Below are positions 43,468 through 53,865 of a stretch of 64,000 bases of DNA, piece after piece (the stretch's first letter is position 1; each line of letters opens with the position of its first letter). Position numbers and translations under genes: made by a program. The notes under the pieces were generated by a model, which searched no databases, had not been told where the DNA came from, and saw nothing but the letters and a program-made list of their open reading frames with translations. Source of the stretch: Bradyrhizobium sp. CCBAU 51627 (lineage in GTDB: Bacteria > Pseudomonadota > Alphaproteobacteria > Rhizobiales > Xanthobacteraceae); assembly GCF_028128765.1 (NCBI RefSeq), contig NZ_LBJG01000089.1, forward strand, positions 62,001-126,000. Direction: 5' to 3'.

Positions 43468-44589
43468 ATGTCAGACGACGACAATTCTCCGATCTCCGCG
43501 CGCGCGGCGAGGCAGCTCTTCGCCGAGCTGAAAGCTGCGCCGGGGCTGGTGCTCGCGGTCTCCGGCGGGCCTGACTCGGTTGCGCTGATGTGGCTGGCGG
43601 CGCGCTGGCGGCGCAGCCTTGCGCGCGGCCCGGAGCTCACCGTCGTCACCGTCGATCATGGCCTGCGGACGGAGGCGGCGCGCGAGGCGCGCGAGGTCAA
43701 GCGGCTTGCGGCCGAGCTCGGCCTTGCGCACCGGACGCTGCGCTGGCGCGGTGCAAAGCCCACGACAGGACTCCCCGCGGCGGCGCGCGAAGCGCGCTAT
43801 CGCCTGCTGACGCAGGCTGCGCGCATCGCCGGCGCGAGCCATGTGCTCACGGCCCATACCCGCGACGACCAGGCCGAGACGCTTTTGATGCGGCTGCTCC
43901 GCGGCAGCGGCATTGCGGGGTTGTCTGCGATGGCGCGCCTGTCGATGCGCGACGGCGTGGTGCTGGCGCGTCCGCTGCTCGACGTGCCGAAATCGCAGCT
44001 GGTCGCAACCCTGAAGCGGGCCAGGATCGGCTTCGCCGAGGACCCGACCAATCGCGATGCCTCGTTCACGCGGCCGCGGTTGCGGGCGCTGCTGCCGCAA
44101 CTCGCGGCCGAGGGCGGTGATATCAGAACCTTGGTGCGGCTCTCGACGCGGCTGGCGCGGGCGAACGCGGCCGTCGAGGTGCTGACCGACGGCGCCGAGC
44201 GCTACCTCCGCTTGCGGGATAGCAGCGCGGCGCTGCAGTCGGGCGTTCGCAGCTTCGAGGCCTCGGCCTTCGCGAGCCTGCCGGAGGAAGTCCGGCTGCG
44301 GCTGTTGCTGCGGGCCATCACGGCCCACGGGCACGAAGGGCCGGCGGAACTCGGCAAGGTCGAGGCCCTGCTCGCCGCGCTCGATCAGGCCATGAATGCG
44401 GGTGCAAAGAACCGCGCCGTCCCGAAGCGGGCCAGTTTGAAGCAGACCCTTGCGGGAGCCTTGATCAGCCTTGCCGGGGGGCGTATCCACATCGCGCCGG
44501 CGCCGGCCCGGCGGTCCAAGATTGGGTCCGAATTTGGCTCCAGGGATGGATCCAAGGATGGATTCAAGGGTGGATCCAGGCGGGGCTGA
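43468..44589 (+). CDS. tilS: tRNA(Ile)-lysidine synthase TilS
   Basis: 373 residues from the ATG at 43468. The PP-loop motif SGGPDSVAL (residues 32-40) binds ATP. TVDHGLRTEA, AHTRDDQAETLLMRLLRGSG and FAEDPTNRDASFTRPRLR are the family's catalytic blocks. TilS attaches lysine to C34 of tRNA-Ile2, changing AUG to AUA decoding, and is essential. The C-terminus ends in a short imperfect repeat (GSEFGSRDGSKDGFKGGSRR) that looks like tandem duplication at 44517-44584. Located between cpoB and ftsH as in related genomes. Confidence 0.93.
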   Translation: MSDDDNSPISARAARQLFAELKAAPGLVLAVSGGPDSVALMWLAARWRRSLARGPELTVVTVDHGLRTEAAREAREVKRLAAELGLAHRTLRWRGAKPTTGLPAAAREARYRLLTQAARIAGASHVLTAHTRDDQAETLLMRLLRGSGIAGLSAMARLSMRDGVVLARPLLDVPKSQLVATLKRARIGFAEDPTNRDASFTRPRLRALLPQLAAEGGDIRTLVRLSTRLARANAAVEVLTDGAERYLRLRDSSAALQSGVRSFEASAFASLPEEVRLRLLLRAITAHGHEGPAELGKVEALLAALDQAMNAGAKNRAVPKRASLKQTLAGALISLAGGRIHIAPAPARRSKIGSEFGSRDGSKDGFKGGSRRG

Positions 44590-44695
44590 GGGCGGATCAT
44601 GACACCGGCCGCGTCTGCGGCCCGGCGTCAGGACACCTTAACCAGGCAGGAAAAACCCCGGTCAGGGCGCCATTATTTCAGCGGGAATCGCGCTA

Positions 44696-44718
44696 AGATG
44701 GGCTAAATAGTCCCATCT
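44696..44718. promoter_or_regulatory. Inverted repeat upstream of ftsH
   Basis: AGATGGG (44696-44702), 9-base spacer, CCCATCT (44712-44718). Perfect 7-base arms, placed just before the RpoH-like promoter candidate. Could be an operator or a hairpin ending tilS transcripts; no T-run follows. Confidence 0.3.
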
Positions 44719-44724
44719 CGTTCC

Positions 44725-44753
44725 CTTGGCAGCGACCGGGGCGGCACCTAAAT
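44725..44753 (+). promoter_or_regulatory. Candidate heat-shock (RpoH-type) promoter of ftsH
   Basis: CTTG at 44725-44728 and CCTAAAT at 44747-44753 with an 18-base spacer resemble the sigma-32 pattern CTTG-N17/18-CYTATNT, though TT before CTTG and TAA in the -10 are imperfect. ftsH is a classical heat-shock gene, which supports the reading. The start codon is 91 bases downstream. Confidence 0.35.
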
Positions 44754-44843
44754 TGTATGCGTCTAACGATGAGGATTCCTTGGGGATTTCCTCGTAAAGC
44801 CCAAGGATGAGGCCGCGATCCGCGCGACCACGAAGGAAGATCG

Positions 44844-46769
<1,926 letters not shown>

Positions 46770-46780
46770 CGCTCGCTGCC

Positions 46781-47040
46781 ATGGCCGGATATTCCGGCAA
46801 ATCGTTAGTGCAAAAGCTCGGCATCAAGCCGGGCTTTTGTATTTTCGTGGATGGCCTCAGCGTCCCCTATCGCGATGTCGTCGGCGAATTGCCCGACGGT
46901 GTGCAGATCGCCGAGGCCGTCGAAGCCCGGCTCGACATGGTGCACATCTTCGCGGCCGAGGCGAAGGGCCTCGCCGCAAGACTGCGCAGCTACCGCAAGG
47001 CGATCGCGCCTCACGATGCTTTGCCCCCCATGATCGCTGC
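46781..47040 (+). pseudogene. DUF3052-like gene truncated by repeat DNA
   Basis: From the ATG at 46781 the first 75 codons read like a DUF3052 protein (MAGYSGKSLVQKLGIKPGF, VDGLSVPYRDVVGELPDG, AAEAKGLAARLRSYRKAIAP). After KAIAP the homology stops, and the frame runs into repeat-type DNA with peptide PHDALPPMIAALAMTMWM and on to 47338. The second half of the domain (normally about 60 more residues, starting DGxIWVSWPKK) is missing. The base composition and words of the following stretch match dispersed repeats, so the 3' half was replaced. Not expected to be functional. Confidence 0.75.
46812..46845 (+). terminator. Terminator-like hairpin behind ftsH, inside the DUF3052 remnant
   Basis: AAAAGCTCGGC (46812-46822), loop ATCAA, GCCGGGCTTTT (46828-46838) then GTATTTT; one G-T type mismatch. 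It lies 43 bases after ftsH and within codons for KLGIKPGF. It would be a good intrinsic terminator for ftsH, but may be a coincidence of the coding words. Confidence 0.45.
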
Positions 47041-47250
47041 GCTCGCGATGACGATGTGGATGCAGCTGCGCCCCCAGTTCAGCTCTCGGGCCCCGGACGC
47101 AGCGCAGCGCAGCGCGGCGCCCTTGCGACGTGGTGCGCTGCAGAGCCGGGGCCCATCCTTCCGCGATCTCGCTTGTGGTTTTCTGGGTCCCGTCCCCGCG
47201 CAGCAACGCTCGCGCGTTGCAGCGCGTCCGGGACACGGGAGCGATGCGCG
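47041..47250. repeat. Composite repeat/palindrome block behind the DUF3052 remnant
   Basis: Read on the minus strand it starts with CGTCATCGCGAGCGCAGCGA, a word common as dispersed repeat in this group. Inside, GGGCCCCGG (47088-47096) and CCGGGGCCC (47146-47154) pair around GC-rich repeats. A second fold is GTCCCG (47187-47192) with TCCGGGAC near 47227-47234, with inner GCGCAGCAACGC and GCGTTGCAGCGC. It interrupts the DUF3052 frame and ends at the hydrolase stop. Non-coding. Confidence 0.65.
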
Positions 47251-47252
47251 GC

Positions 47253-48107
47253 TCACTTTGTCGCGGCGCTGCGCTCCAGAAACCGCAGCACATCATCGTC
47301 GAACTGCTCCGGATCCTGCAAAAACGAGAAGTGGCTGACTTCCGGCTGGATCAAGAGGCCGGCGCCGGGAATGTTCGCAGCCATGAACTCGGTGTTCTCG
47401 CGCTTGATCGCCTCGTCGTGGTCACCGTCCACGATCCAGGTCGGGACCTTGATCGCGGCTAGATCCGCGGCCGTCCATTTCGGCTGGCTCTCCCACATCC
47501 TGGTAATCTCCGCGACGAAGCTCTTGTATTCGCTCGGCGTCGGCGAGAGGCGCTTGTACTCCTCTCCGGCTCTGGCGATGTAGGCGTTGAAGACATCGCT
47601 CGAGGCGATATCGGCGACGCCTGACGGATCCGAGTTCGCTGCGAAGGCGAACAGTCTGCTCACCCGCTCCGGATGCTTCATGGCGATGTCGAGGCCGATG
47701 ATCGCGCCGTCGCTCCAGCCGACGATCGCGGCCGTCTTGATCTCGAGATGGTCGAGCAAGGCGACCACGTCCGAGGCCATCAGATCGTAGCCATAGGGCT
47801 CCTGATTGCGGCTGCTGCGCCCATGGCCGCGGCTGTCCATGACGATGACCCGATAGTGCCGCTCGAGCGCGCGCACCTGATGCCCCCAGTAATTGGAATT
47901 GGCGAGACCGCCATGCAGCAGGACCACCGGTTCGCCGCGGCCGAACGTGGCGTACCAGACCTTGATGCCGTTGACGGGCGCAAAGCCGCTCTGCGCCGCC
48001 TTGGGCAAGGTCGGCGTCGGCGGCAGCTTCAGCCATCTCGGCGCAGCGTCCGCCGCGCCGAGCGAGACCGTCACGAGAAGGGCGACCAAAAGGTTGCGAA
48101 ATAGCAT
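47253..48107 (-). CDS. Exported alpha/beta hydrolase
   Basis: 284 residues. Signal peptide MLFRNLLVALLVTVSLGAADA. Oxyanion loop VVLLHGGLANSNYWG, nucleophile elbow GWSDGA (S132), the acid in WIVDGDHDEAI, and His in EVSHFSF complete the catalytic triad. It resembles secreted or periplasmic 3-oxoadipate-enol-lactonase/proline-iminopeptidase-like hydrolases. Substrate unknown. Monocistronic; its 3' end abuts the composite repeat. Confidence 0.87.
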   Translation of the reverse strand: MLFRNLLVALLVTVSLGAADAAPRWLKLPPTPTLPKAAQSGFAPVNGIKVWYATFGRGEPVVLLHGGLANSNYWGHQVRALERHYRVIVMDSRGHGRSSRNQEPYGYDLMASDVVALLDHLEIKTAAIVGWSDGAIIGLDIAMKHPERVSRLFAFAANSDPSGVADIASSDVFNAYIARAGEEYKRLSPTPSEYKSFVAEITRMWESQPKWTAADLAAIKVPTWIVDGDHDEAIKRENTEFMAANIPGAGLLIQPEVSHFSFLQDPEQFDDDVLRFLERSAATK

Positions 48108-48171
48108 GATACCCCTTCCTGTTTGACCGCCAGACTGACGATCGCTCGCTTCGTTGCTGCGGCTTTCACGT

Positions 48172-48531
48172 TCACGACGACAACCGAAGCCATACGTCCC
48201 GGCTCGCCAGCGTGCCGTCCGGCGTGGCGATCTCCATGTCCACGACGTGCAGCGAGCCGGGCTCGTCGCCGTAGATGTACTTGAGGTGCCACATGAGTCC
48301 CAGGTCCGGCGTGATCACGAAGTCATCGAGCCCGTCGGTGATCGCTCGGACGGCCTCGCGGTGCGTCAGCGGCGCCGAAAACATCGCATCGAGCAGATTA
48401 GCGAGGCTCATGCCTTCGATCAGCATCAGTCGCGCGATGTCGTCGCCGTGGACGTGGCGAAGTGCCGACACGATGGCTGCGACAGCTTCCGGATTCTTCA
48501 ATGCCAAGATAAGACGAGCCTCCACCTCCAT
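48172..48531 (-). CDS. Hypothetical protein
   Basis: 119 residues, no signal or membrane segment. The N-terminal half is helical (ARLILALKNPEAVAAIVSAL, LMLIEGMSLANLLDAM), and the C-terminal half has strand-like segments (DFVITPDLGLMWHLKYIYG, LHVVDMEIATPDG). The start lacks a strong ribosome-binding site, so the true N-terminus may differ. Codon use fits its neighbours. No family recognised; it lies between the hydrolase and the membrane-protein pair on the same strand. Confidence 0.5.
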   Translation of the reverse strand: MEVEARLILALKNPEAVAAIVSALRHVHGDDIARLMLIEGMSLANLLDAMFSAPLTHREAVRAITDGLDDFVITPDLGLMWHLKYIYGDEPGSLHVVDMEIATPDGTLASRDVWLRLSS

Positions 48532-48611
48532 GATGCCGGAGGCGGATCAGTCCGCGCAAGTCGTCTCTGGACAGGGTCGCCAAGTATGGATCTCGCATGG
48601 TTCGCGCTCGC

Positions 48612-50417
48612 TTACCTGCGCACGCGCCAGATGGTCCAGCCGGGTCTCGACACGGCCTCTACCAGCTCGAGATAGTCCGGAGCTTCGCCGCGGCCGAGCT
48701 GCGCGGCGAGGCCCTCCGGCGCGAGCCGGACGAGATCGGCCTGATCGACGGAGCCGTTGCATGTCAGGATATAGTCGACCCGCCGAGCGCGGAGCATGTT
48801 GCGCGCAGCTTGCGGCGATTCAATCATCGTATGCACCATGACGAGATTACCGTCATTGTTGCGGTGGTAGGGGCCGGCGAAGACGGAGTGTTCCGTGGCG
48901 GCGAGGATCGCAGGACCGGAATCGATCGGCGCCATGATCCGCCCGGGCGGCAGGCCGGCGAGTGGCGCGACGCTGGAGATGGTCTGGCAGGATGCGGCGA
49001 GATCGGGCATCGCGATGTCAGGGCCGGCCGTGCCGGCGGCGAGCGCCGGCCAGACCGCCAGACCGATGCCGCCGAGCGTGGCCGGCGACATCAGCAGCGC
49101 CACACGGACCAGCCACCAACCGGCCACGATGTCGGTGCGAAGCCTGACGATTGCGGCGACGCACAGCGGGGCGGCAACGATGTTGGCGGCAGCGGCGCCG
49201 CGCAATTCCCACAAGCTTACGGCGAACAGCGCTGCGAGCGTGACGGTCGAGACGATCCAGCGAAAGCGCGTCTGCGGCGTGCAGCCGATCACGGCGGCAA
49301 CACACAGGCCGAGCGTCAGCAATGGAAAAGCATAATAGCCCAGCAGCTTCTGCGGCTGCAGCTGTGCCACTTCGGTCGCCGGCATGGTCTCGGCGACGCG
49401 GCCAAGCCAGAAGCTGACGAGCAGGGGATCGACCTGCGCATAGGGCGAAGCCAAGCAGCCCGGGTACGACTTGAAGAACGCGCCCATCAGGAGCGCACCG
49501 GCGAGCGCGCTCGCCGTCAGCCGCGTCCACAAGTCCTCGCGCAGGCAGCTCACGCCGGCAACCGCGAGCAGCGCGATGCCGCCGCCCGCGCACAGGAGCA
49601 GGGTGGGGCCTCCGAAGGTATCGCAGACCGGCTTGAACAGAGTGTTGATCGGGAGCAGCAGCAGCGCCAGCAGCAATGACGAGACGGCAAGGCCCGCTCC
49701 AAAGGCGCAGGCGGGACGCAGGACGTCAGTGCCTTTCCACACCAGCAGTCCCACCACGGCGGCGCTCGCCATCGCGATGGCGGGCAGCATTTCCAATCCG
49801 ATCGACAGCGAAAGCGCCGCGAGAATTCCCGCCAAGGCCGCCTTGGCCGGATGGTGTTCCAGATCGCAAACGCAAAGCACGAAGCCGAGCAGCAGCACCA
49901 TCTGCAGATTGTGATGGTCGATCGCGCCGCTGCGGAAGTGGATCAGGGCAGGGATCGACAACGCCGCGACCAGAATTGCCGCAAGCCGTGTCCGCGGCCT
50001 GTCTGCCGGGACGCCGGCCTGACTTGCGATCGCCGCTGCAAGCCAGAGCGCGGCGCCGACCAACAGCGAGGGCCACAGCACCAGAGTGAGGGCTTCGGCA
50101 TGGTGCTGGCCGAGCAGCGGGCGGAACAAAAGGATCAGCATGGCCAGCGGCGCATCGACGATGCGGGACCAGTGCATGGCAATTCCGGGCGGGTCGAGCC
50201 GGTATTGGGTGAGGTCGAACCAGCCCTGACCGGCCAGAAGATCGCGCACTTCGACCAGACGCATGGCGTCGTCGGTCGACAGCGCGTCGAACACGCCGTT
50301 CTTGATCGCGGGAAGTCCGAGCGCCACCACGATGACCGCCCAGGCGATCACGAGCACGATCGCAGGCTTCGGCTCCGTGGTCGATCCTTGCCCGGTCGGT
50401 CGGACGAGTGGCGACAT
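48612..50417 (-). CDS. Polytopic membrane protein, GT-C glycosyltransferase-like (second of a coupled pair)
   Basis: 601 residues from the ATG at 50417; a TTG at 50432 overlaps the upstream gene's stop (TTGA) and is also possible. About 12-13 membrane segments. An early extracytoplasmic loop STDDAMRLVEVRDLLAGQGWFDLTQYR (read as two parts: STDDAMRLVEVRDLL and GQGWFDLTQYR) has the acidic DD typical of GT-C enzymes' first loop. A hydrophilic C-terminal domain follows about residue 475. Probably uses a polyprenyl-phosphate sugar or modifies an envelope glycan. Activity not demonstrable from sequence. Confidence 0.72.
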   Translation of the reverse strand: MSPLVRPTGQGSTTEPKPAIVLVIAWAVIVVALGLPAIKNGVFDALSTDDAMRLVEVRDLLAGQGWFDLTQYRLDPPGIAMHWSRIVDAPLAMLILLFRPLLGQHHAEALTLVLWPSLLVGAALWLAAAIASQAGVPADRPRTRLAAILVAALSIPALIHFRSGAIDHHNLQMVLLLGFVLCVCDLEHHPAKAALAGILAALSLSIGLEMLPAIAMASAAVVGLLVWKGTDVLRPACAFGAGLAVSSLLLALLLLPINTLFKPVCDTFGGPTLLLCAGGGIALLAVAGVSCLREDLWTRLTASALAGALLMGAFFKSYPGCLASPYAQVDPLLVSFWLGRVAETMPATEVAQLQPQKLLGYYAFPLLTLGLCVAAVIGCTPQTRFRWIVSTVTLAALFAVSLWELRGAAAANIVAAPLCVAAIVRLRTDIVAGWWLVRVALLMSPATLGGIGLAVWPALAAGTAGPDIAMPDLAASCQTISSVAPLAGLPPGRIMAPIDSGPAILAATEHSVFAGPYHRNNDGNLVMVHTMIESPQAARNMLRARRVDYILTCNGSVDQADLVRLAPEGLAAQLGRGEAPDYLELVEAVSRPGWTIWRVRR

Positions 50418-50428
50418 TGTCCGGCGCT

Positions 50429-51928
50429 TCAATTCGAATGCGCGGGCATCGGCGAGTCCATGCCCGGCTGCTCGTCGCGCACATGGATCACGGCGATGTT
50501 GTCGGCATAGAGCCGCTTCCAGCCCTTGAGGTGATCCAGGATTTGCGGACCCGGCGTATCAGCCCCCAGCAGCGTCGCGTCGATCCTGTACTCGTCGAGC
50601 AGGCGCGGCAGCAACTCGGGCCGCTTGCCCTCGGCGGCCTTGAAAAAATCCATCACGAACTTTTCGCCGTAGAGCTCGGCGCGGCCATCGACGAACACCG
50701 GCACGTCGCGCGAGATCAGGTAGCCGCCGAACTGGTAGCCGTTGAAGATGCGCTGCGCCTTGCGCTCTCGCAGCAGGTCGACGGCGGCGACCGGCGTCTG
50801 GTCCATCGTGAAGGTGAAGCGGTGATGCGACATGTAGACCGAGGTGGAGGTCCAGGCCGCGGCCGCGATCATCAGCACGCCCATGATGGTGACGTAGCGC
50901 GCCACCCCGCTCTCGCTGGCTTGGTCGTCAAGTTGCGGCAGCGGCGATCTTTCGCCGAGGGGCTTGGCCAGCACCAGCGGCACCAGGAAGGCAAAGGCCT
51001 CGATGCTCCTGACATGGGTCAGCCCCATCCAGGTGAAGAGCAGGATCAGCAGGATGCGTGGCGGCGACAGCGTGAGCCCGCGAAACAGGCCGAGCGCGAT
51101 CAGGCCGAGGATCGCGGCTTCGAACGCGGAGAAGGAGGCGAAATTGGCCGGGGTCCATTCCGAGATGACCGACAGCAGCTCGCCGAGATTGAGGATGTTG
51201 GTGGCGCCGAGCAGCGTGCGCCAACCGTAAGGGGTGACGCAGGCGGCCGCCATCGCGGCGACGCCGAACAGGAACCAGCGCGCGAGCAGCCGGATTTGCT
51301 TAGCCGAGTCCAGCGTCCAGATGGCTTCGATCGCCATCGGGCCGATCAACGCGAGGCCGAGCACGAAGCCGCCATGCAGGTTCGCCCACAGCGACATCAG
51401 CGGCAGCCAGACCCATGACGGCGTGACCTTGCGGTCGGCCGCATTCATCAGCACGCCGACCCAGCCGATCATCACCGGTAGCGCCAGCATGTGCGGACGC
51501 GCCAGGATGTGGTGCAGCGACAGCACGACGGCCAGCATCGCGAACAGCACCGAGCGCGGAATTTCCAGATGTGCGCCGAGCAGATAGACGAAGATCGCGG
51601 CCGATGCGGCGATCGCAAGCGCGGTGAGGATCACCGGTCCGGCCCAGTCCCATTGCGAATAGGAGACGGCGAACAGGACTTGCGATAGCCAGGAGGTCGA
51701 AATCCAGGGCTCCCCTGGCCGCGTGAAGGAATAGAAATCGGTATAGGGCAGGGCGTGGTGATCGAGGATCCACTGACCGATCTTGATCTGCCAGAACGAG
51801 TCGGAATCCTGAAGTAGCGTGTTGCCGATATGGAGGAAGAACAGATAGGCGCCCGCGCCGACACACAGCGGCACCAGCACCCGTGCGCGGCCCTGCACGG
51901 CAATGTTGTTGGTAAAGGAAAGGGACAT
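50429..51928 (-). CDS. Polytopic membrane protein (first of a coupled pair)
   Basis: 499 residues from the ATG at 51928, with AAGGAA-type spacing not strong but giving a short N-terminus before the first membrane segment. About 11 membrane segments; first loop IGNTLLQDSDSFWQIKIGQW with a D-S-D acidic pattern, then WLSQVLFAVSYSQWDWAGP and WANLHGGFVLGLALIGP, all features of GT-C-like or O-antigen-ligase-like envelope proteins. The C-terminal soluble part (RIFNGYQFGGYLISRDVPVF) resembles the same region in dolichyl-phosphate-mannose-mannosyltransferase-like proteins. Its stop overlaps the next gene's TTG. Confidence 0.72.
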   Translation of the reverse strand: MSLSFTNNIAVQGRARVLVPLCVGAGAYLFFLHIGNTLLQDSDSFWQIKIGQWILDHHALPYTDFYSFTRPGEPWISTSWLSQVLFAVSYSQWDWAGPVILTALAIAASAAIFVYLLGAHLEIPRSVLFAMLAVVLSLHHILARPHMLALPVMIGWVGVLMNAADRKVTPSWVWLPLMSLWANLHGGFVLGLALIGPMAIEAIWTLDSAKQIRLLARWFLFGVAAMAAACVTPYGWRTLLGATNILNLGELLSVISEWTPANFASFSAFEAAILGLIALGLFRGLTLSPPRILLILLFTWMGLTHVRSIEAFAFLVPLVLAKPLGERSPLPQLDDQASESGVARYVTIMGVLMIAAAAWTSTSVYMSHHRFTFTMDQTPVAAVDLLRERKAQRIFNGYQFGGYLISRDVPVFVDGRAELYGEKFVMDFFKAAEGKRPELLPRLLDEYRIDATLLGADTPGPQILDHLKGWKRLYADNIAVIHVRDEQPGMDSPMPAHSN

Positions 51929-52228
51929 GCCGCCTCGTCGTGTTCTTGGGTGTGTTGGCCGAGCGGGCGGCATTGGACCATGGCGGTCATAACTTCGGGT
52001 AAATCGGCGGAACGAGGTCCAGCCGGCGTCTGTGTCCCTCCAATTTAACTGATTGTTTTAGATTTCAATTTACCATCGGCGAATACGCGCAAACCGTTCC
52101 GTGTTTACGTAGCCGAATTAACTGCGGCGCAATTCTTTGCCCCTAGGTTGGGTTCCATGGTCGGGCGGCGCTGGGAAGCCGAAATGACCAGACCATTAAA
52201 TGCCCTCGTGTACCTTTTGGAGCAATCT
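51929..52228. other. Gap upstream of the Flp pilin
   Basis: 300 bases between divergent genes. It contains a marked AT-rich stretch (about 52035-52085, CAATTTAACTGATTGTTTTA) in otherwise GC-rich DNA, likely the pilin promoter area. TTTTGGAG at 52214-52221 is the pilin ribosome-binding site. No other element recognised. Confidence 0.45.
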
Positions 52229-52393
52229 ATGAAGAACCTCGTTTCGCGTTTCGTGAAGGACGAATCCGGCGCCACCGCCATCGAATACGGCCTGATCGCC
52301 GCCGGCATCGCGCTGGCAATCATCACCGTCGTCAACAACCTCGGCACCACGCTGAACGCCAAGTTCACCTCGATCTCGTCCAGCCTCAAGTAA
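52229..52393 (+). CDS. Flp family type IVb pilin
   Basis: 54 residues from the ATG at 52229 (GGAG eight bases upstream). A short basic leader MKNLVSRFVKDESG precedes ATAIEYGLIAAGIALAIITV, the Flp hallmark: cleavage after Gly, Glu5 of the mature pilin and Tyr6 (EY), then a hydrophobic helix and a short Ser-rich tail. Flp pilins form Tad adhesion pili. No tad/cpa assembly genes (peptidase, secretin, ATPase) are in the window, so it relies on a remote locus. A strong terminator 23 bases downstream makes it monocistronic and suits high expression. Confidence 0.93.
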   Translation: MKNLVSRFVKDESGATAIEYGLIAAGIALAIITVVNNLGTTLNAKFTSISSSLK

Positions 52394-52416
52394 GCCGGGC
52401 GATCGACGGAATAGCG

Positions 52417-52450
52417 AAGAGCCTCGTCATCGACGGGGCTCTTTTGCTTT
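52417..52450 (+). terminator. Rho-independent terminator behind the Flp pilin
   Basis: AAGAGCCTCGTC (52417-52428), loop ATC, GACGGGGCTCTT (52432-52443), followed by TTGCTTT. One mismatch in a 12-base stem. It ends the single-gene pilin transcript. Confidence 0.85.
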
Positions 52451-52561
52451 GCCCGGCGCAGTAGCGCGGGCCATTCGACGTCAAGGCTTAAGCCTCCTTC
52501 AAGCCACTCGGGTGTATGGCTCGACGCATCCGCCCGATCGTATTGCGTCAAAGGAAGCCGC

Positions 52562-53791
52562 ATGGCCGAAGCTTCGTCCGCCCCGCCTGCCGTTGCTCGC
52601 CACGGCGCGCTCCCTGCGGCGCTCCTCAACATCTCCTTCGTGCTGGCGATCGTCACGCTGGCGTATTTTCCGGCGGCCTATCTCGCGCATATGTGGATCT
52701 TCGACGCGGACGGCCGCGGCATCCCGACCGACTTCGTCAATGTCTGGGCGGCCGGAAAGCTGGCGCTCGAGGGCCATCCCGCACAGGCCTGGGATTGGGA
52801 CATCCAGAAGCAGGTCGAGCTTGCGCTGCTCAAGCAGGGTTTCGTCGGCCACTTCGCCTGGCACTATCCGCCGCCCTTCCTGTTCGTCGCCGCGTTTCTC
52901 GCGCAGTTTCCCTATGCGGCGGCCTTCATCGGCTGGGCCGCGTTCAGCATGGTGCCGTATCTCGCCGTGATGCGCGCGATCATCGGGCGCAATGCGGGCC
53001 TGGTGATTGCGATCGGATTTCCCGCCGCCTTCCTCAACATCCTGGTCGGACAGAACGGTTTCCTGACGGCGTCGCTGATCGGCGGCATGCTTTATCTGCT
53101 GCCGACGCGGCCGGTGCTGGCCGGACTTTGTCTGGGCCTTCTGAGCTACAAGCCCCAATATGGACTGCTGTTTCCACTGGTGCTGCTCGCCGCCGCCGAA
53201 TGGACCGTGCTTTTTACCGCCGCAATCGTCACGGTGACGATTGCGCTGGCCTCCTGGCTCACCTTCGGGACCGAAAGCTGGCAGGCCTTCTTCCACTGGA
53301 TTCCGATGTTCTCGCAGGCCTTCCTGACCGAAGGCCGCGCACCCTGGTTCAAGATGCAGAGCATCTTCGCGCTGGTGCGCTATCTCGGCGGCACCGAGCA
53401 GCTCGGCTGGATCTTCCAGTGGGTATTGACGGCCGCGATTGCCGTCGTGCTGGTGGCGGCGTGGCGGAGCAGGCTGCCCTACGCGCTGAAGGCGGCGATG
53501 CTTGCTGCATCAACGCTGCTCACGACGCCCTATCTCTTCATGTATGATCTGGTCGTGCTCGGCATCGCGGTGGCGTTTCTCATCCGCGCCGGCCTCGATG
53601 AAGGTTTTGCGCGCCACGAGGTGATGGCCCTGGCTCTCGTCTTCGCCCTGCTTGCGACCTTCCTGTTTCTCGGCCAGCCGGTAGGCTTCCCGGCGATCCT
53701 GATCGTCTTCGCCCTGATCCTCGGTCGCTGCGCGGCCTGGCGGGCGGCCGAGGCGGCATCGATGCATCCCGCGATCACGCAAACGAATTGA
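52562..53791 (+). CDS. GT87/DUF2029-type membrane glycosyltransferase-like protein
   Basis: 409 residues with about 10 membrane segments. The first periplasmic loop has DFVNVWAAGKLALEGHPAQAWDW, the signature of the DUF2029/GT87 family of polyprenyl-phosphomannose-dependent transferases, and HYPPPFLFVAAFLAQFPY follows. GGLCLGLLSYKPQYGLLFPL and STLLTTPYLFMYDLVVLG are further family segments. It probably transfers a sugar to an envelope glycan or glycolipid on the periplasmic face. It is 168 bases behind the pilin and beyond its terminator. Acceptor unknown. Confidence 0.85.
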   Translation: MAEASSAPPAVARHGALPAALLNISFVLAIVTLAYFPAAYLAHMWIFDADGRGIPTDFVNVWAAGKLALEGHPAQAWDWDIQKQVELALLKQGFVGHFAWHYPPPFLFVAAFLAQFPYAAAFIGWAAFSMVPYLAVMRAIIGRNAGLVIAIGFPAAFLNILVGQNGFLTASLIGGMLYLLPTRPVLAGLCLGLLSYKPQYGLLFPLVLLAAAEWTVLFTAAIVTVTIALASWLTFGTESWQAFFHWIPMFSQAFLTEGRAPWFKMQSIFALVRYLGGTEQLGWIFQWVLTAAIAVVLVAAWRSRLPYALKAAMLAASTLLTTPYLFMYDLVVLGIAVAFLIRAGLDEGFARHEVMALALVFALLATFLFLGQPVGFPAILIVFALILGRCAAWRAAEAASMHPAITQTN

Positions 53792-53865
53792 GCCGCGGGG
53801 GCTGCCGCCGCAACGCTATGTCAGCCAGCAACCTCTTGAGCGCGTCGACGAGCGGACGTGGCATC

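Noticed and set aside
47041..47338. Continuation of the DUF3052 frame as a longer protein
   Set aside because: The translation is repeat-derived and Arg/Ala-rich, overlaps the end of the hydrolase gene and has no family match; treated as read-through of repeat DNA.
48597..49679. Plus-strand open frame of 360 codons opposite the polytopic membrane gene
   Set aside because: Highly charged, low-complexity translation typical of antisense to a membrane protein.
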